Shown here piece after piece: positions 32,248 through 45,189 of a stretch of 64,000 nucleotides of DNA. The stretch comes from Onthophagus taurus (taxonomy: Eukaryota; Arthropoda; Insecta; Coleoptera; Scarabaeidae), in assembly GCF_036711975.1 (NCBI RefSeq), contig NC_091976.1, positions 16,058,001-16,122,000 on the forward strand, in the 5' to 3' direction. Numbering within the stretch: position 1 is the first letter of the stretch; each line of letters starts with the position of its first letter. A model generated the notes under the pieces. That model saw only the letters and a program-made list of their open reading frames with translations, made no database searches and had not been told where the DNA came from. Made by a program: the position numbers and the translations under genes.

Positions 32248-34600
32248 TGTTACAGACCATATATGTAAACAAGACCGTATACAAAAGGACTAGTCCATAT
32301 GTAAATGGACTGAAATTATTAGTCTATATGTGTAAGAAGCTTGTTCTTTAATAAACGGACTAGTCGGTTTGAAAAAGGACTAGTCTATTTATAAACGGTC
32401 CATCTGCCAATAGACGATATACATATTACTGTAATATTTTAAACAAAGAAAATAATGCATTTTTTATTTATTTGTACAAGTTAGACTATTGTGACATTTT
32501 GAGTTACATAATACATTATTTTTTCGACAAGCACATTTGTTTGACTGACATTTAGTCTTACAGTAACATTTTTTGAAACCTTGCCCATGCCCAGTAGATT
32601 GACTTGTAGCCACTGATCTAAGAGAACTTCCTTATCTTTGGTGATTTCTTCAATTTTCAAAATGTTAGCAGGACATATACTAAATTCTGAACGTCTGTAG
32701 TATTTTGAAATGACTCCTAGTTTTGTACCCAAGCGGTAAAAACCATCTTCTGTAACTTCTAACACTACCGCTAAAACTGACCGAGCATCTCCCCTGCCAC
32801 GATCGACATCTGGAACAGGAATCCTCACAGTTGATCCAATCTGTGGTTTTGGATGGGTGCTATCTGATATTAATTTCATTCGTTTTGCCTGTGCTTGTAA
32901 TCCATCATAAGCGCCCTTTCTGGCATTTGCTATGTTTCTGTTTCTATTGCAAAAATTGCAAATATTTTCCAAGGACGTGCTCTCAGCATGTGAGGCATCA
33001 CGATTAATGGAATTGAAACAACTACCGCATATATCATACGAGAGTGTTTGAGTGTTATTGTTATTTTCTAGTGATACATTTTCGGTCGTTGCTGTTTGGT
33101 GCAATTGGGATTGTCCGGTTTGTGTGTTGCCAGTAACAACCAACGTAACCACTTCTTCTAAATCGTTTTCTGTTGAAACACCTTCCAGCGCTGGTTGCTC
33201 TGTTTCCAGTTGAACGGTTTCTGTGTTTTCAATCAGAATAGAATTAATCACATTTTCCAGATATTCTTCGGTTGTTACGCTTCTATTGGAATATTAGAAG
33301 TTTTTAATCCAATTTTCGGTTTGTCCCCGAACATGGCCTCATATGGAGCCCTTTTTATTCCAGAGTGCAAAGATGTGTTCTTCATAAACTGTATGAATCG
33401 TAGACCTTGACTCCAATGCTCTGTTTCGTTTTCCAACATCCAAGTTGTTAACATGTTCTCCACGTCTTGATTAGCTACCCTGACTTTGACTGTGACGCGG
33501 TTTTCCATGGACCAGTTTTAGTTCAGGCCACAACCTTTTTAATTCTTCAGTAATTCTATTGTAAAATTCGCGTCCATTGTCAGATTGCAAAACTACAGGA
33601 GCCCCAAAAGTGGTAAAGATGTCTACAAGGTGGTAAGCGACTTCTTCTGCGCGTTTACTTTCAAGTGGTCGCAGAATAACAAATTTTGTTAAGTGATCCT
33701 GGCACACCAGGACAAATCTGTATTTACCATCAGCATGCGACTGATAATCGATTAAGTCTACTTGACATCTGGAATTCAGATCATTGAAGATCATCGGTTT
33801 TGATATAATTCCCTTCTTTTCCCTTTTTTGTTTCATTTGACATGGAGCGCACAAGTTAATAAACAATAAAATTTCAGTACGCACTATATTCTTGTATTTT
33901 TCCCTTGTTTTTTTCATCATGCGATCTCTACCACCATGACCTGCAAGTAAAAAGTGTAGTTCTTGAAGAATGTTAAACAACTCGTCGTCATGGACGTAAT
34001 ATATTACATCAACTAAATCATTGTTAAGAGGCACTATCAGTTTTTCTACCCCCTGAACAGATAATACATCATAATGCTTTAAGAGTCAGTGCATTCTTGG
34101 ACTTTTTTTTTAGCAGCCTTAGCAATTTTTACTTCTTCAATGAGACTACTATATTTTTCTCTCGTTAAGCCGCGGTTGTTATCGGCAACGTCTTTTCTTC
34201 GTTCATACAGTTGTTCATAAAACCTATTTTATTTTTTTAATTTTAGGTTATATTACTATGTAACAAGTAACTATAATATTAACGTACCTTTGTTTGTGTA
34301 ATTCCATTGTGGAAATCTATTGCATTAAACAGTAAAAACGTTTAAATTTTAACGAATGTCACCACTGTGCTTATTTTGCTGCAAAATATTTTGTAAATTG
34401 GAGCACAACGAGACAAAAACTAAACGGCAACTAGACACTTGCGATTGAACATACAGTCTAAATTACGGTAGTCCGTATGTAAATGGTCTAGTCCGTGTAT
34501 AAAATACCTCGTCATTTCCATACGGTCTGTGCCATCTAAACCGTATAGATACCGCCTAGACCGTATACTTACGGTCTGATTTCATGTACGGCCTGTAACA
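32248..34600 (-). mobile_element. Ginger-type integrase DNA transposon, complete ends
   Basis: Ends are inverted: TGTTACAGACC at the left and, on the other strand, TGTTACAGGCC at 34600. Both begin with TGT as in Ginger elements and LTRs. TATA on each side (32244-32247 and 34601-34604) is a 4-bp target duplication, the length known for Ginger, although the left copy lies in a TA run. Subterminal repeats of ACGGTCTAG / TAGTCCGTATGTAAA occur near both ends (32280-32410 and 34440-34590). Length is 2,353 bp. One intron-containing integrase gene occupies the interior. Confidence 0.88.
32464..34307 (-). pseudogene. Ginger-type integrase (KRBA2-like), one intron, lightly broken
   Basis: The start is an ATG at 34307-34305 in a 20-base first exon. 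An intron of 64 bp (34287 to 34224, GTACGT...TAG) joins it to FYEQLYERRKD. Next comes a zinc-binding HHCC-type region (HFLLAGHGGRDRMM, LCAPCQMK), then the integrase core: CQVDLIDYQ (first Asp) and LQSDNGREFY (second Asp). At about 33478 roughly ten bases are missing inside GS(VER)ANQD, which removes the catalytic Glu and shifts the frame. Then SGIKRAPYEAMFG, a C..C...C..C segment, VPDVDRGRGDARS, and a cysteine-rich tail readable in a shifted frame down to TAA at 32464. Relatives such as KRBA2 and Ginger share this order. A further shift occurs near 33270 and stops near 34080. Confidence 0.9.
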
Positions 34601-34604
34601 TATA

Positions 34605-35350
34605 CACAAAACTCATTCACATATATGATCCTACTTTTACTTCTCCTCAGCCACTCCACTGCCGTTTTGCTGTCGTTGACCACAATATCGACCATTACTC
34701 TACGTTCACATAACACATTTTCATCCGACGTTATTATCATTACTGCAAAAACATCTTCCTTTCCCTTTATCCCATCCCTATACACTTTCACAACCTCCTC
34801 TCTCGTTTCCATTTCGTCAGCATCCACCTCGCTGTAACACCATTCGCTCCCCATGCATTCCTCTTCCATTCTCCTTCCTTTAAGGTCAGCTATTTTCCAT
34901 GCATGAACATGGCGACCAGATATGGCGGCGCCACCTAACCTAGACCTCCGTTGCCCACAATAGAAAGGGTTTGCACAATCCTGTTATCTCTAGACTTCTC
35001 ATTCCAGACATCCAGACGACAGCTACAATTTTCTTCTCTACAATTTTTCTTTTCATTCTACCACTCGCTCCCAATCTCAACTTCTTTCTAGAATAACACA
35101 CCCTACACTCCTATGGTCATTCATCGCAAACCTTCCACTCTTGCTCCCATTTCCTTTCAATCTTTTTCACAAACACATCCGAGATAAGTATTACCTAGTC
35201 ATTGGCATACGCTTGTATCAGATTGACTCCGTCGTTCAGTACTGATTTAATCTTCTAAACCAGTCATTTATCGCGCACAACCACAATATCAATTACAATA
35301 TAACCCTAGCTGCATCCTGAATACCCTCGCACTCCACATAACGTAAACCA
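34605..35350 (-). pseudogene. R1-like LINE, reverse transcriptase part (5' of the split element)
   Basis: On the minus strand LIQAYAND sits at about 35198-35215, followed by VILISDVFVKKIERKWEQEW, which is the R1-clade RT active-site block (QA.ADD....SG.....LE..W). The first Asp of YADD is Asn here. A region rich in K/R with stops follows, then an open segment 34605-34869 (TREEVVKVYRDG, ENVLCERRVMVDIVVND) that I do not place with confidence. The frame runs straight to the Ginger target site, and the continuation lies at 31009-30400. Confidence 0.55.
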
Positions 35351-36380
35351 GGGTACTTATAATTTATTTAATTTGGCCAAACTTAAAGCAGCAATGTCTA
35401 TGCCAAATACTTAAGTAAGAGTAAATATTTAAAACACAAAAACATTAGTAAATTATTGCAAGACCTATAACAGAGATGATTGAATGCTTAAATTGAAATT
35501 TTGAAATGTAATTATCACTTATTAATACAAGACAAGTTTTCGTGACATTTCGAAAGTTTGCAAGGTCCATCAAAGCTCGATACAAACACCTCTTGGATAT
35601 GCCAGAGTGAGATAAACGCTCCTTGCAAACTAATTTCTTTGCTTGGTACATCTACTTGTTAGATAAATTTCTCTTTACATATAGTAAACAGATTTCTAAT
35701 AAGTAGCTGTATAAGACATCCTGCTATTATGTCAAGACAAGTTTTAGAGTGAAACATCAGAAACTTTACTTTTAACGGTTTGCTCGATTACTCTTGAGTA
35801 TGTTGCAGGGTAGTTTTAAACTAAACAGGCCTATTCTCATTGGACATTCATACAGTGCCCCGTATGGCGAACGTTTAATACCTTCATGGTTAGCTCTACT
35901 TTTCATTTTTCTTAAATTTCATGGATTCGGAACAGTGACTGTTCTTATTGGTTTCTATTCAAATTGTGATCATGTTTTCAAAATCCACTGAATAAGTCTA
36001 TTTATATGTTACACCTGATAAGTACATCATTTTATTGTTAAGATACTAATAATATTAAATTGATGTGATAACTACATCATTTTATTATTAAAATACTAAT
36101 AATATTATTTCTTTTAATATTTCTTTTTGATCATCAAAAATGAACAACATCAATTTATATGTTTTGACTTGATTATTTTTTTGTTTATAGTAACGGAAAA
36201 ATGTAATATAATGTGTCATATAAAAGAAAAGGAAAACCCTTTATTTTTTGAGATAGAACGTTCTCAGCTGAACCGAAATATTTAATAAGTTTTACACTTT
36301 CCTGGGGTTACCGAAAAGTTTCAAAAAATTTATAGGAATTGAAACAATCCAAAATTTTCATCATCATTAGCCTTACAGCC
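35351..36380. other. AT-rich spacer
   Basis: No gene is recognised. A short direct repeat (GATAACTACATCATTTTATT / TGATAAGTACATCATTTTATT type) lies around 36020-36090. Confidence 0.45.
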
Positions 36381-36620
36381 CTATTGCAGAGTCTTGACTT
36401 TCCCAAGCTTTAACCTCCTTTCCTGCTTGTTTCTTGCTTGTGTTGTCCAGTTTCGTATACCCATCATCTTGACGTCCTCCATCACATCATCTTTCCACCG
36501 CAGTTTAGATCTTCCTCTACTTCTAGTACCTATAGGTTTTGCCGTAAATATTTTTTTGCCTGGGTCATAACCTGCCCATCTCAATCTGTCCACCTTTATA
36601 GTTGTCACTATATCCCTGTT
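36381..36620 (-). pseudogene. LINE 3' tail (endonuclease-reverse transcriptase type)
   Basis: The reading VDRLRWAGYDPGKKIF, GTRSRGRSKLRWKDDV and MEDVKMMGIRNW matches the very C-terminus of insect non-LTR retrotransposons, where the order is RL.W.GH..R, R.RGRP..RW.D.V, D....G..NW. The element is truncated at its 5' side, as is usual for LINEs; upstream 36620-36990 shows nothing convincing. The left end, CATCATCATTAGCC at about 36358, looks like a short LINE 3' tail. It may belong to the same family as the copy at 47.83 kb. Confidence 0.75.
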
Positions 36621-39600
36621 TCCAGCTGATCCACAGGCATTATGTAGTTTAAAGTTGTACCTACTTCTCTATACTCCCTACCTTTGTCACCCTATCTTAC
36701 ATGCACATCTGTTTCAAATGAGTTAGATAATTCACTTTGTATTTTAATATGGAAAATTACTTTCCTCATAGTATCTGGGTTAGCACTATAAATTTTTCAG
36801 GTATTGTTAACTCATTCATTGCTTGATACAGTTAAGGTCGGAGAATGTTATGAAGTCATCGAGAAATGGAATGTATTAATATTATACTCATTGGTTTTCT
36901 CAAGTATTTGTCATAATATGAAGTTTTCGACTGCTTCTAAAGTTGCCACACTCCATTTGGTTTCACTTCTTATGTATTGGACATAGTATTCCAATGTGCT
37001 AGTCATCTGGCACCGTTCCTCATGCTATACTTTAGCGATGACATCGCTTTTTGTAGAGTTTTTAGAGATTTTGTAGAGGCTCCGTATTCTCGTTGCAGGG
37101 ATGGTAACTTCTCTCTTAGGAGAGAAGGCCAAGACAGCCAGAATAAAAGTTTCCTCTGTGGATTGAGGGTTCTGCCAGGGTGCCACAAGCAAATGAGACT
37201 TACCGTTGCGTAGCTTTTTAATTACGCTGCTTATATTATCTATATTGGGTGGCTCAACATAATATTTATTGGAGATTTCGAAGTGTATGTGCCGCTGTTC
37301 TCATGGGGTTAATCTTTTTATAAAATTTCCTTTCGGCTTGACTTCGGTGTATTTCCAACTCTTGTATTTCCCTGATTTCGGCTTCTCTTTTTTTTCTTCC
37401 ATAGATTTGTTTTTTCTGGTTTCTATATGCTTCTCTCCTTCTGCGTTACTGCTTGTATGGATACGTTTTAAAAAATCATTATTTGTACCTGATAGATCAT
37501 TAAGCAGACTTAGAAATTATTTTAATGAATAACTTGATATTTGTAATTAAATCTCGATCTTGTTTTTTGAGGTCTTTGGGAGAACTGTTTAAAATTTTTA
37601 CATTCGTAAAATTTATTTGCTATTCGACTGTAACTTTGACGTTATTCTTTCCTTTTAAATCCCTACATGTACAATCCTTCGTAAATTCGACTTGATATGT
37701 AGTTTACTTCCTTGATATGCTACTTTTGTATGTGCACGCAATTTTCGTTACCGGCTTATAATAGTGACATGCTTGTTATAAAGAATTGTTATGGAGATCA
37801 GAACTGCTTACATTATGTATAAATACATATTTGTTATGAATTCTTTGTCGTGAGAGCTTTCCTTTCGGAGAATTTTGTAAAGTAACATGAATTTTCCATT
37901 CGCAGTCGTTTGTAATTGCCCATTACCGTACTTTTAGTTTCGGTTCATCTCTGAAAAGCGGTTACGTTTCGCGGAAACTTCCTTTTCCTTTGCCCGTCGC
38001 TTCGTCCAGATTTCTTTTAAACAAACAAATCTATTTCTCTCTGTAACTTTTAGAATTTTCGCCAATTGCTCCGTCTTGATATTGTTGCCATCTCCTTTGA
38101 TTCGTTTACGGTCATATTTCGCAATAAGATCTTTTCATAAAGAAGTAAAATCCAAGATCCATTAGTGCGAAAAAGTCGATAGAAATCATAAACCTCACGT
38201 ATCCAAGTGAAAAAGCATCAAATGGAATAGCCCCGAATCTCTGGGCTTTTTCTATATATACGTGTAAAACTCCATGTATTTTCGCCACAAACACTCAAGG
38301 CGAACTCGAAGAGTGGCTCGTCTGATAGAGCAGCGGCGAATTGTGTAGTGGTCGGGTGAAATATCATCGCTAAGTGATGGATTGTCGTCCTTAACAAAAA
38401 AAAAAGCTAACGTAAAAGCAATGGTTGATGGATTAACTTATTTGGAGTTCCCGAGTGGTTAACTAGATTATTGATCATTCCGATCACCAGCTGCACATCC
38501 GACTACTTCTACTCGACTAATACACTTGCTGGTTCTGCGGCGGTCGATGTGCGGACGGACGAGAGTGTTACGTTACGATTCGATTTTCTCCCACTAAATT
38601 TATATTGATTGCTGTTTAATAGATGGACGTGAGCGAGGCATTCAAAATTAACTTTGCCAGTTTTCGATGGGTAATGGTTATTTTATAGTATAACTTTTTC
38701 AACTTGATATATACTTGAAGATAGAAAATCTTAGTTTTTTGTTGGAGTTAAAATAAAAGAGTTGATTCAGGTTGAGATTTTTGGGGTTTTTTACATGAGT
38801 CTCGTTCAATCTTGTAGGATGTTCGAAGCCACTAGATGTCAGTCCATCCGAGTTAAGTTCCCCCTTTATTCGCCAGACCATCACAGGCCCTTCTACCGTA
38901 ATTATAGGACGCTAAAACAATTTATATTGATGTCAGGGTTGGGTTGGGACGTCATTAGATCGTCATCGAGTGGGTCAACCCGTAACCGCGGAGATGTTCC
39001 ATTAGGGGATGTCGTCTCTATTATAAAGGACGATGGTATTTTCTTTGATGTATTAGAGAAAAAAATCTATTAAATAAATATTGATAAATGTAGACATGTT
39101 GAAGTCTTGGGGGATGTTTCAATTTTGAAAACCTCAGCATTCCATTAACGAAAGTCACTCTTCTGGATTCCTGCGTGATCCGACTGCATGAAAACTTTCG
39201 ATATTCGCACGTCTTTTTCGGCTTCGCGACGAACGGATCCGGCCTGCTAATTCCTGCGGCGGGCCATCTGCCAGGTGATTATAACTTCCGGCGGTAAATT
39301 TCCCCAGTCGGCGGCCTTTTTTGCGGAATAATGCACGCCAGACCTCGACTAATTACGAGGAGCCGCGGGCGAAATTAGAATTTATAACTTCTTAAATCCA
39401 ATATGCTCCCGCAGACCGAGTCTCATCTTCTCCAATTCCGAAATTGAAATATATACAACATCTGGGATCTTTCTCGAGATCTTCTTCAACCTAAGAATTC
39501 TTGCATATTCCGAAAAGCTCTCCTTGCCGGATTAAGGTGATTAATGCTAATTTTAGGAGTTAATTTGATTTAATGAGGGGAGGATTGAAATTGAAACGAC

Positions 39601-41873
39601 TCACTTTAGAACTTGACGAAAGAAATTTCTCTAATGAAAGATTTATTATAACACATGTTGACCATAGTTGTAAAAGTGACATCAGCATGTCTAAACCGAA
39701 CCCTTCACTCCTTCAACGTTTTTCTCTATATACAAAATTGTCCTTCCCAATTTCGACTGGGCCTTTACGATCGCTGTAAAAATAACGCCCCAAGTTCTCG
39801 TTTTACAGCGGTGGACATCAAATGGAACTGCCCCCATCAGTTCGTCTCTTTTTTCTCCTCTCCGTACTTGTTCGTGAATTTATCGACATCACACCATCAT
39901 CTTCAAGTAACAAACAAGTCAGTGACGAGCAAACATCTCTTCTCGTTGGGTTGACAGAAAAAGGAAATTGAAACATCATCTTTTATGATATAAAATAAGA
40001 TGATGTGGTGGATACAAAGGAAAAAGGAGTACTAAATAATTCCTTTTTCGAGGGTTTTTAATAATGGGTTGGTGGAGAGATTTATTTATTTTTTTGAAAT
40101 GGTGAAAAGAAAGATGAGAAGAGACATCGACCGAGAGAGATCCGGCAGTAAAACGTTGAATTCCAAGAGGGCTCTCCGATACATTCCCTTGATTAGGATT
40201 CAAAGAAGGAGATCGGCCGGCTATAGCGGTGGTGCATCTATTATTGTAATCCTCAGGGGAGGTGGAAGAGCTCGGGGAACCCGAGGGATGGACTGAAAAA
40301 GAATTTGGAAGCTCCCGCGAGAGGACCCGCTAACCGCATCCGCTTTCTCCGACTCCTTCAAACCACAGAGAAAAAGGAAAACCATTCGCTGTAAAGGGAA
40401 AAACGGGGACGTGGGGAAAGTGGCTGGAGAAACGATTCTTTCGATACCGTGTCTCCAGGATTAAATTGTCTAGAATTTAATTGAATGGTTTCTTTTGGGT
40501 GATTGTAATCTTCTTCCATCGAAAAAAAGTTGAGGAAAAAGTATCTTTGATAATAAATGAAACCCAAATTTATTTCTGCGAAACCAATTAGGGCTGTTTG
40601 AAAATAATGCCGTGGTAGTAGTTAAAAGGGGGTGCCAATAGGAAAGAGTAGAACACGTTAACGGGAATTGGTTCGCGACATCAATTCTTCGATAGCGGTG
40701 ACGGCGGTGTCGACAAATAAAAGGCAATTCGTGTAGTTGCGGTCGAGGCTTCGGAAAAGCGGTTCCGTAGCGCGATCTATTGTAATACCGCATTCATTCC
40801 AATTAACCGGCTTTCATTAAATTCGGCCGAACCGGAAGGCCGGAAACCAATTAGCAGCGGGGCAACGGCGAGGCCCCAGATTGCGGGATAAACTCGTAAC
40901 TCGACGACGACCGCCACCGCCCCTAGACCACCCCGAAACCGACGTCTGATCCGATTGTTGCCTCATACGTTAGGAAAATGTTCAATTAGATCTTTGGGTA
41001 AAGATTTAATCTCGACGATATAATGGTATGGTATCGTGAAATGAAATGAATCGGAATTTTTCTTGAAGTGAAGAAAAATAATTGTTCCTTTTTGTAGGAT
41101 TCGACGTAAAATAAATCGGCGGCCGCGAACTTAGTAGTAAACCGGTAATGGAGTGGTAAATCAAGGCGCCCCTTTTTCTCGCCCCCTCAAAGAGCACGGA
41201 GGAAAGTGAGGGTTCGAGCATAAAGCGGCGATAAATCACCGCGATCGGCCGTCATGGGGGAGCCGCGGGCTCGCGTCCGCTTCCGTTCGCGAAAGTCCAA
41301 ATTTATATTCAATTTATGGGCTTTACCCGACCCTAATTACCACCGAAACCCGTGAAAACCATCCCTCGTTCCCCCGTCTTATCGTAAAATGCAAAATCTT
41401 GTTCTTTCTTCTTTATAAGAACCTTCAACAACTTACTTAAAACACAAACGACGATCTCATTAAAAGAAAGTTAATCAAATAAGCGAGTTAATCGAAAATA
41501 ATGTTAATTACTCTTAAAAAAAAATTTTGATCATCATAACTACTTCTTTTATCCTTAATCTTGCACTTTAATGATTTTCAACCCCTTAACATAAAATATA
41601 TAAAACTTGATAATTTATTTTTGCCTTTAATTTTAAAATTCTGTGAATAGAATCTAACATAGAATGGACCAAGTTGAAACATTATCGGACATCAACTAAA
41701 GATGAAGTCAGGATGAGGGTTAATGAAAAAATTATTGAGGTCAGCTCATGTACGAGTGGATAATGTCTTTTAACATTATTGTGGGATTGTTAATAGGTTT
41801 TAATTTTCCCAACATAATAAATAAAAATTTAATTAAAATTTAAATTAGTCAAACAGTTTTAATGTACGTGTGG
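36621..41873. other. Long spacer; GC-richer from 39.2 to 41.4 kb
   Basis: 36621-39170 is AT-rich. A 61-codon minus-strand frame at 37003-37188 (RTLNPQRKLLFWLSW) is not recognised. 39180-39560 and 39830-41420 are GC-rich with open stretches in several frames but no domain; the region has no visible repeats and may be single-copy. 41420-41870 is AT-rich. Confidence 0.4.
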
Positions 41874-41962
41874 CATCAATAAGTTTATTGAAAGGAATGA
41901 AATAATTTAATATAATAACAAATTTTGTCGCAAAGATATATTTTAAAAAACAACATCACTAA
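41874..41962. repeat. Left terminal direct repeat of the gypsy-type element (3' LTR side)
   Basis: It matches 46107-46194 apart from a few substitutions and one small gap. It lies just beyond the end of the integrase-coding part. Confidence 0.7.
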
Positions 41963-42059
41963 TTTAATGTTTTTGTTTGACGAAGGAAAAATATATCGCG
42001 GCATCTTGGATTTAGGGAATGGATTTGGTAGACATGACCCTACAAATACTTCTACTTCC

Positions 42060-44920
42060 AAAAAGAAATAAGGTTAACAAAGTTTATCGTTAGCTATAAA
42101 TGCTGGCGATAATCGATGATAATTCTTTGTTATCTTTTAAAATAATAAAGTTTTTTTGAAAGCGTTTAATAACGTTAAAAGGGCCTTCAAACCTTGGTGC
42201 AAGGGAAGGTTTAAAATGATTTAATTTTAGTAAAACAAAATCTGAAACAAATAGATCTTTATGAATAAAAGGTTTAATTTTTGTATGGAAAGTAGTAGAT
42301 ACTGGTTTTAAACTTGAAAACGTTTATTTGAGACTAACTAGAAGTGGTTCCGCTTCTAAGTGGTCCTGTGAAATGATAATAAATTCTCCGGGTAGGCGGA
42401 GGGGTTGACCATACACTAACTCTGCGGGGGAACAACCTAGATCTTCTTTAAGTGAAGATCTAAGACCCAATAGTATAATTGGGAGGTCGTTGTTCCACCT
42501 ATAGCCGTTTCCTCTGGCAGCAATGGCAGTTTTAAGGGTTGTATGGAACCTTTCTAATATAGTATTACTTTGGGGATGAAAGGCTGAATGTGGATCTGAT
42601 CAGATCCTAACAATCTATTGAAATGGCGAAATAATCGGGACTCGTATTGCCTTCCTTGGTCGTGTGTGATAGTGTGTGGTATACCAAATCTTGAGAAATA
42701 TTGGTTTAGTAATGTTGTGGCTATAGTAGATGTCGTAGTGTCAGGTATTGTATACAAAACAACAGCCTAATGAAGGAGTAAAAGGACCTATTAGATCTAT
42801 GTGTATATGTTCGAATCTACCAGTGGTTAGATTAAATTTCTGAAGTGGAGATTTTGTGTATCTTTGGATTTTAGTTTTCTGGCAAGGTATGCAAGTTTTA
42901 CACCATGATTTGACTTGCTTGGTTAAATGTGGCCAAAAGAAACGATTTTTGATATTATTTAAGGTGGTTTTGAAACCTAGATGTGTTAGACAATGAAATT
43001 TGCCAAAGATGGTGTTCCAAAATTTTTTGGGTATGTAGATTCTTGGCGATTTAGAAGAATCTTCGCACCAAAGATCTAAATTAGAAGATTATCTTTTTAT
43101 TTTAGATAAATGGTTTTTTTTATTTGTTTTTAAAGATTGTTTTTGTAATAAATATTGTAGTTCTTTATCGGAACTTTGCGTTTCTTTAATTTTGTTCAGA
43201 AGGATAAATAGATGTTAAAGAATCGATAGTGATTCTTGATAATGTATCCGACACTGTGCGGATTTCAGAGAGATTTCAGAGGTTAGCTCAACTATGTAGT
43301 TAATTTTATCTGGTTTGCCTAGGAGTGTTTTCTGTTTTTGAAAAGGGAGCGGTGATTAGGGGTTTATGATCTGTGAAAATTTTGAATTGGTTTCCTTATA
43401 AGAAATGGTTGAAATATTTAACTGCAGAATACATAGCTAAGAGTTCTATGTCAAAGGTGAGGTACTTTATTTGACTGTTAGACATTTTTTGGGAAAAGAA
43501 GGCTACTGGTGAACTAGTTCCATTGTTAGTTTGGGAAAGAACAGCTCCTATTCCTGTTTCTGAAGCATCAGTATAGAGAGAAAACAATCCTGTTAGAGAA
43601 GGATGTGAGAGAAGTTGACATGAAAACATTGACCAGAGAGTTTTTGGCTTTAGAGAAAGAATTCTTCTGTTGTCCATAGTGTAATGTTTTTGATTTTTTC
43701 AAGTTGCAATTTATTTACTAGTTTATGTAATGGGAATAAGATTTCTGATAGGTTGGGTATGAAACGATGATAAAAATTTTACATTCCTCAGAAACGTTGA
43801 AGTGTATTCTTGATTGAGAAGGTCGAATTCCTTTTTCTGGTACTGTATGACTTAAGAAGTCTAATGAGGGGACGCCAAATATACATTTATTTGGTTGTAT
43901 ATTTATATTATAACTGTTTAATCTTTCAAAAAGAATTCTTAGATGTTCTAAGTGTTCTCTAATCTTCGGATTTAATAGCTGTTAAAATATCATCTAAATA
44001 GGCAAAAAGGAAAGTTAGGCCAGTAAGAACTTCATTGATCTCTGAAATGTTTGTGCGGCATTTCGCAAACCAAAAGGCATTCGCAAAAATTCAAATAGAC
44101 CAAATGATGTGGTTATTGCCGTTTTGTAAATATCTTCGGGTGCCACCGGAATTTGGTGGTAAGCCCGAACTAAATCAATTTTCGAAAAGATGATACAATC
44201 AGATAAGTGAAGATTAAAATCTTGTATATGAGGCAATGGATAAAGATTTGGAACTGTGATATGGTTAAGTTGCCTATACTCTCCGCAACGGCGCCAATCT
44301 CCGGAGTCCTCTTTAGGGACCATGTGCAAAGGAGATGCTACTGATGAAGATGATGGACGGCAGATCCCTAATGCCACCATTGTTTCAAATTCTTTTTTAG
44401 CAATGGTAAGCTTATGGAAGTCTAGGACGATTGAATGGAAGATGAGAATTAGTTACTATTTTATGGGTGGTCGAATGATTGACGGGGGTAGAATAATCTG
44501 GGGATGATATTAATTGTGGAAAATGTTTAAGCAGTTGTGTAAATTTTGTTTCAATAGAGAATGTGCGAGGGATAGCAGAAGAAGAGTATGATAAGAAACG
44601 TATTGTTGATATATTTGTTTCGGAATCGATAACTCGGTGGTTTTTAAGTGGTTTCCTAAGAAATCGGCACCGCTAATAGGTTTACTGACATCAGCTAGAG
44701 CAAACACAAATGGAAAATTGCGTCTTAATTGGAGAGAAACTGTTACTAATTTTTTTCCGTAGGTTTTAATAGTAGATCCGTTTGCTGCTGATAAAACAAA
44801 AGTTAAAGGTTGTTTGTTGAAAGAGAACAATTGTGCGGGTAAAACTAAAATTTCTACTCCTGAGGAAATGAGAAAATTTAACTTATTTATATTATTATAA
44901 ATAAACAATCTTGAATTCAA
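42060..44920 (-). pseudogene. Gypsy-type pol (protease, RT, RNase H, integrase), broken
   Basis: Order on the minus strand: protease-like FLISSGVEILVLP (about 44850), where the family has a D(S/T)GA.(V/I) catalytic motif, so the Asp seems lost. [21 protein letters not shown] (about 44290), [14 protein letters not shown] (about 44170), [13 protein letters not shown] (about 44060) and YLDD at 44000-43989 in a shifted frame. RNase H: LYTDASETGIGAVL and YLTFDIELLA (about 43580-43430). Integrase: HHCC region SWCKTCIPCQKTK (about 42890), HIDLIGPF, THDQGRQYES (about 42650), then EDLGCSPAELVYGQPLRLPGE (about 42400). At least five shifts or stops. All domains are present in canonical order. Confidence 0.88.
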
Positions 44921-45189
44921 CTCATTGATTTTTTGAGGATTCTCTATTGAAACTTTTAAGCGTTTTTTTTGAATATTATTATTCTCTGAAAAGGATGTGT
45001 AAAATTTACACCATTTTCCTTAGCAGTTACGGGCGCGATCACCGTACCTGATGTGGTATGAACAAATATTTGATCTGCGTGAAGGGCTTCTGGAAGGGTT
45101 CCGGGTGGACATTCTATAAGATATAGATCGGCTGCGGCGGTGGATACAATGGGAACAGCAATGTTCACCGTTGAAATCACTTTTATTAT

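Noticed and set aside
37003..37188. 61-codon minus-strand frame as a gene
   Set aside because: No recognisable motif and no support from its neighbours.
38311..38500. tRNA-like or SINE-like stretches (GGCTCGTCTGATAGAGCAGC; CCCGAGTGGTTAACTAG)
   Set aside because: They suggest an A box, but I could not find a B box (GGTTCGANTCC) at the right distance or fold a cloverleaf.
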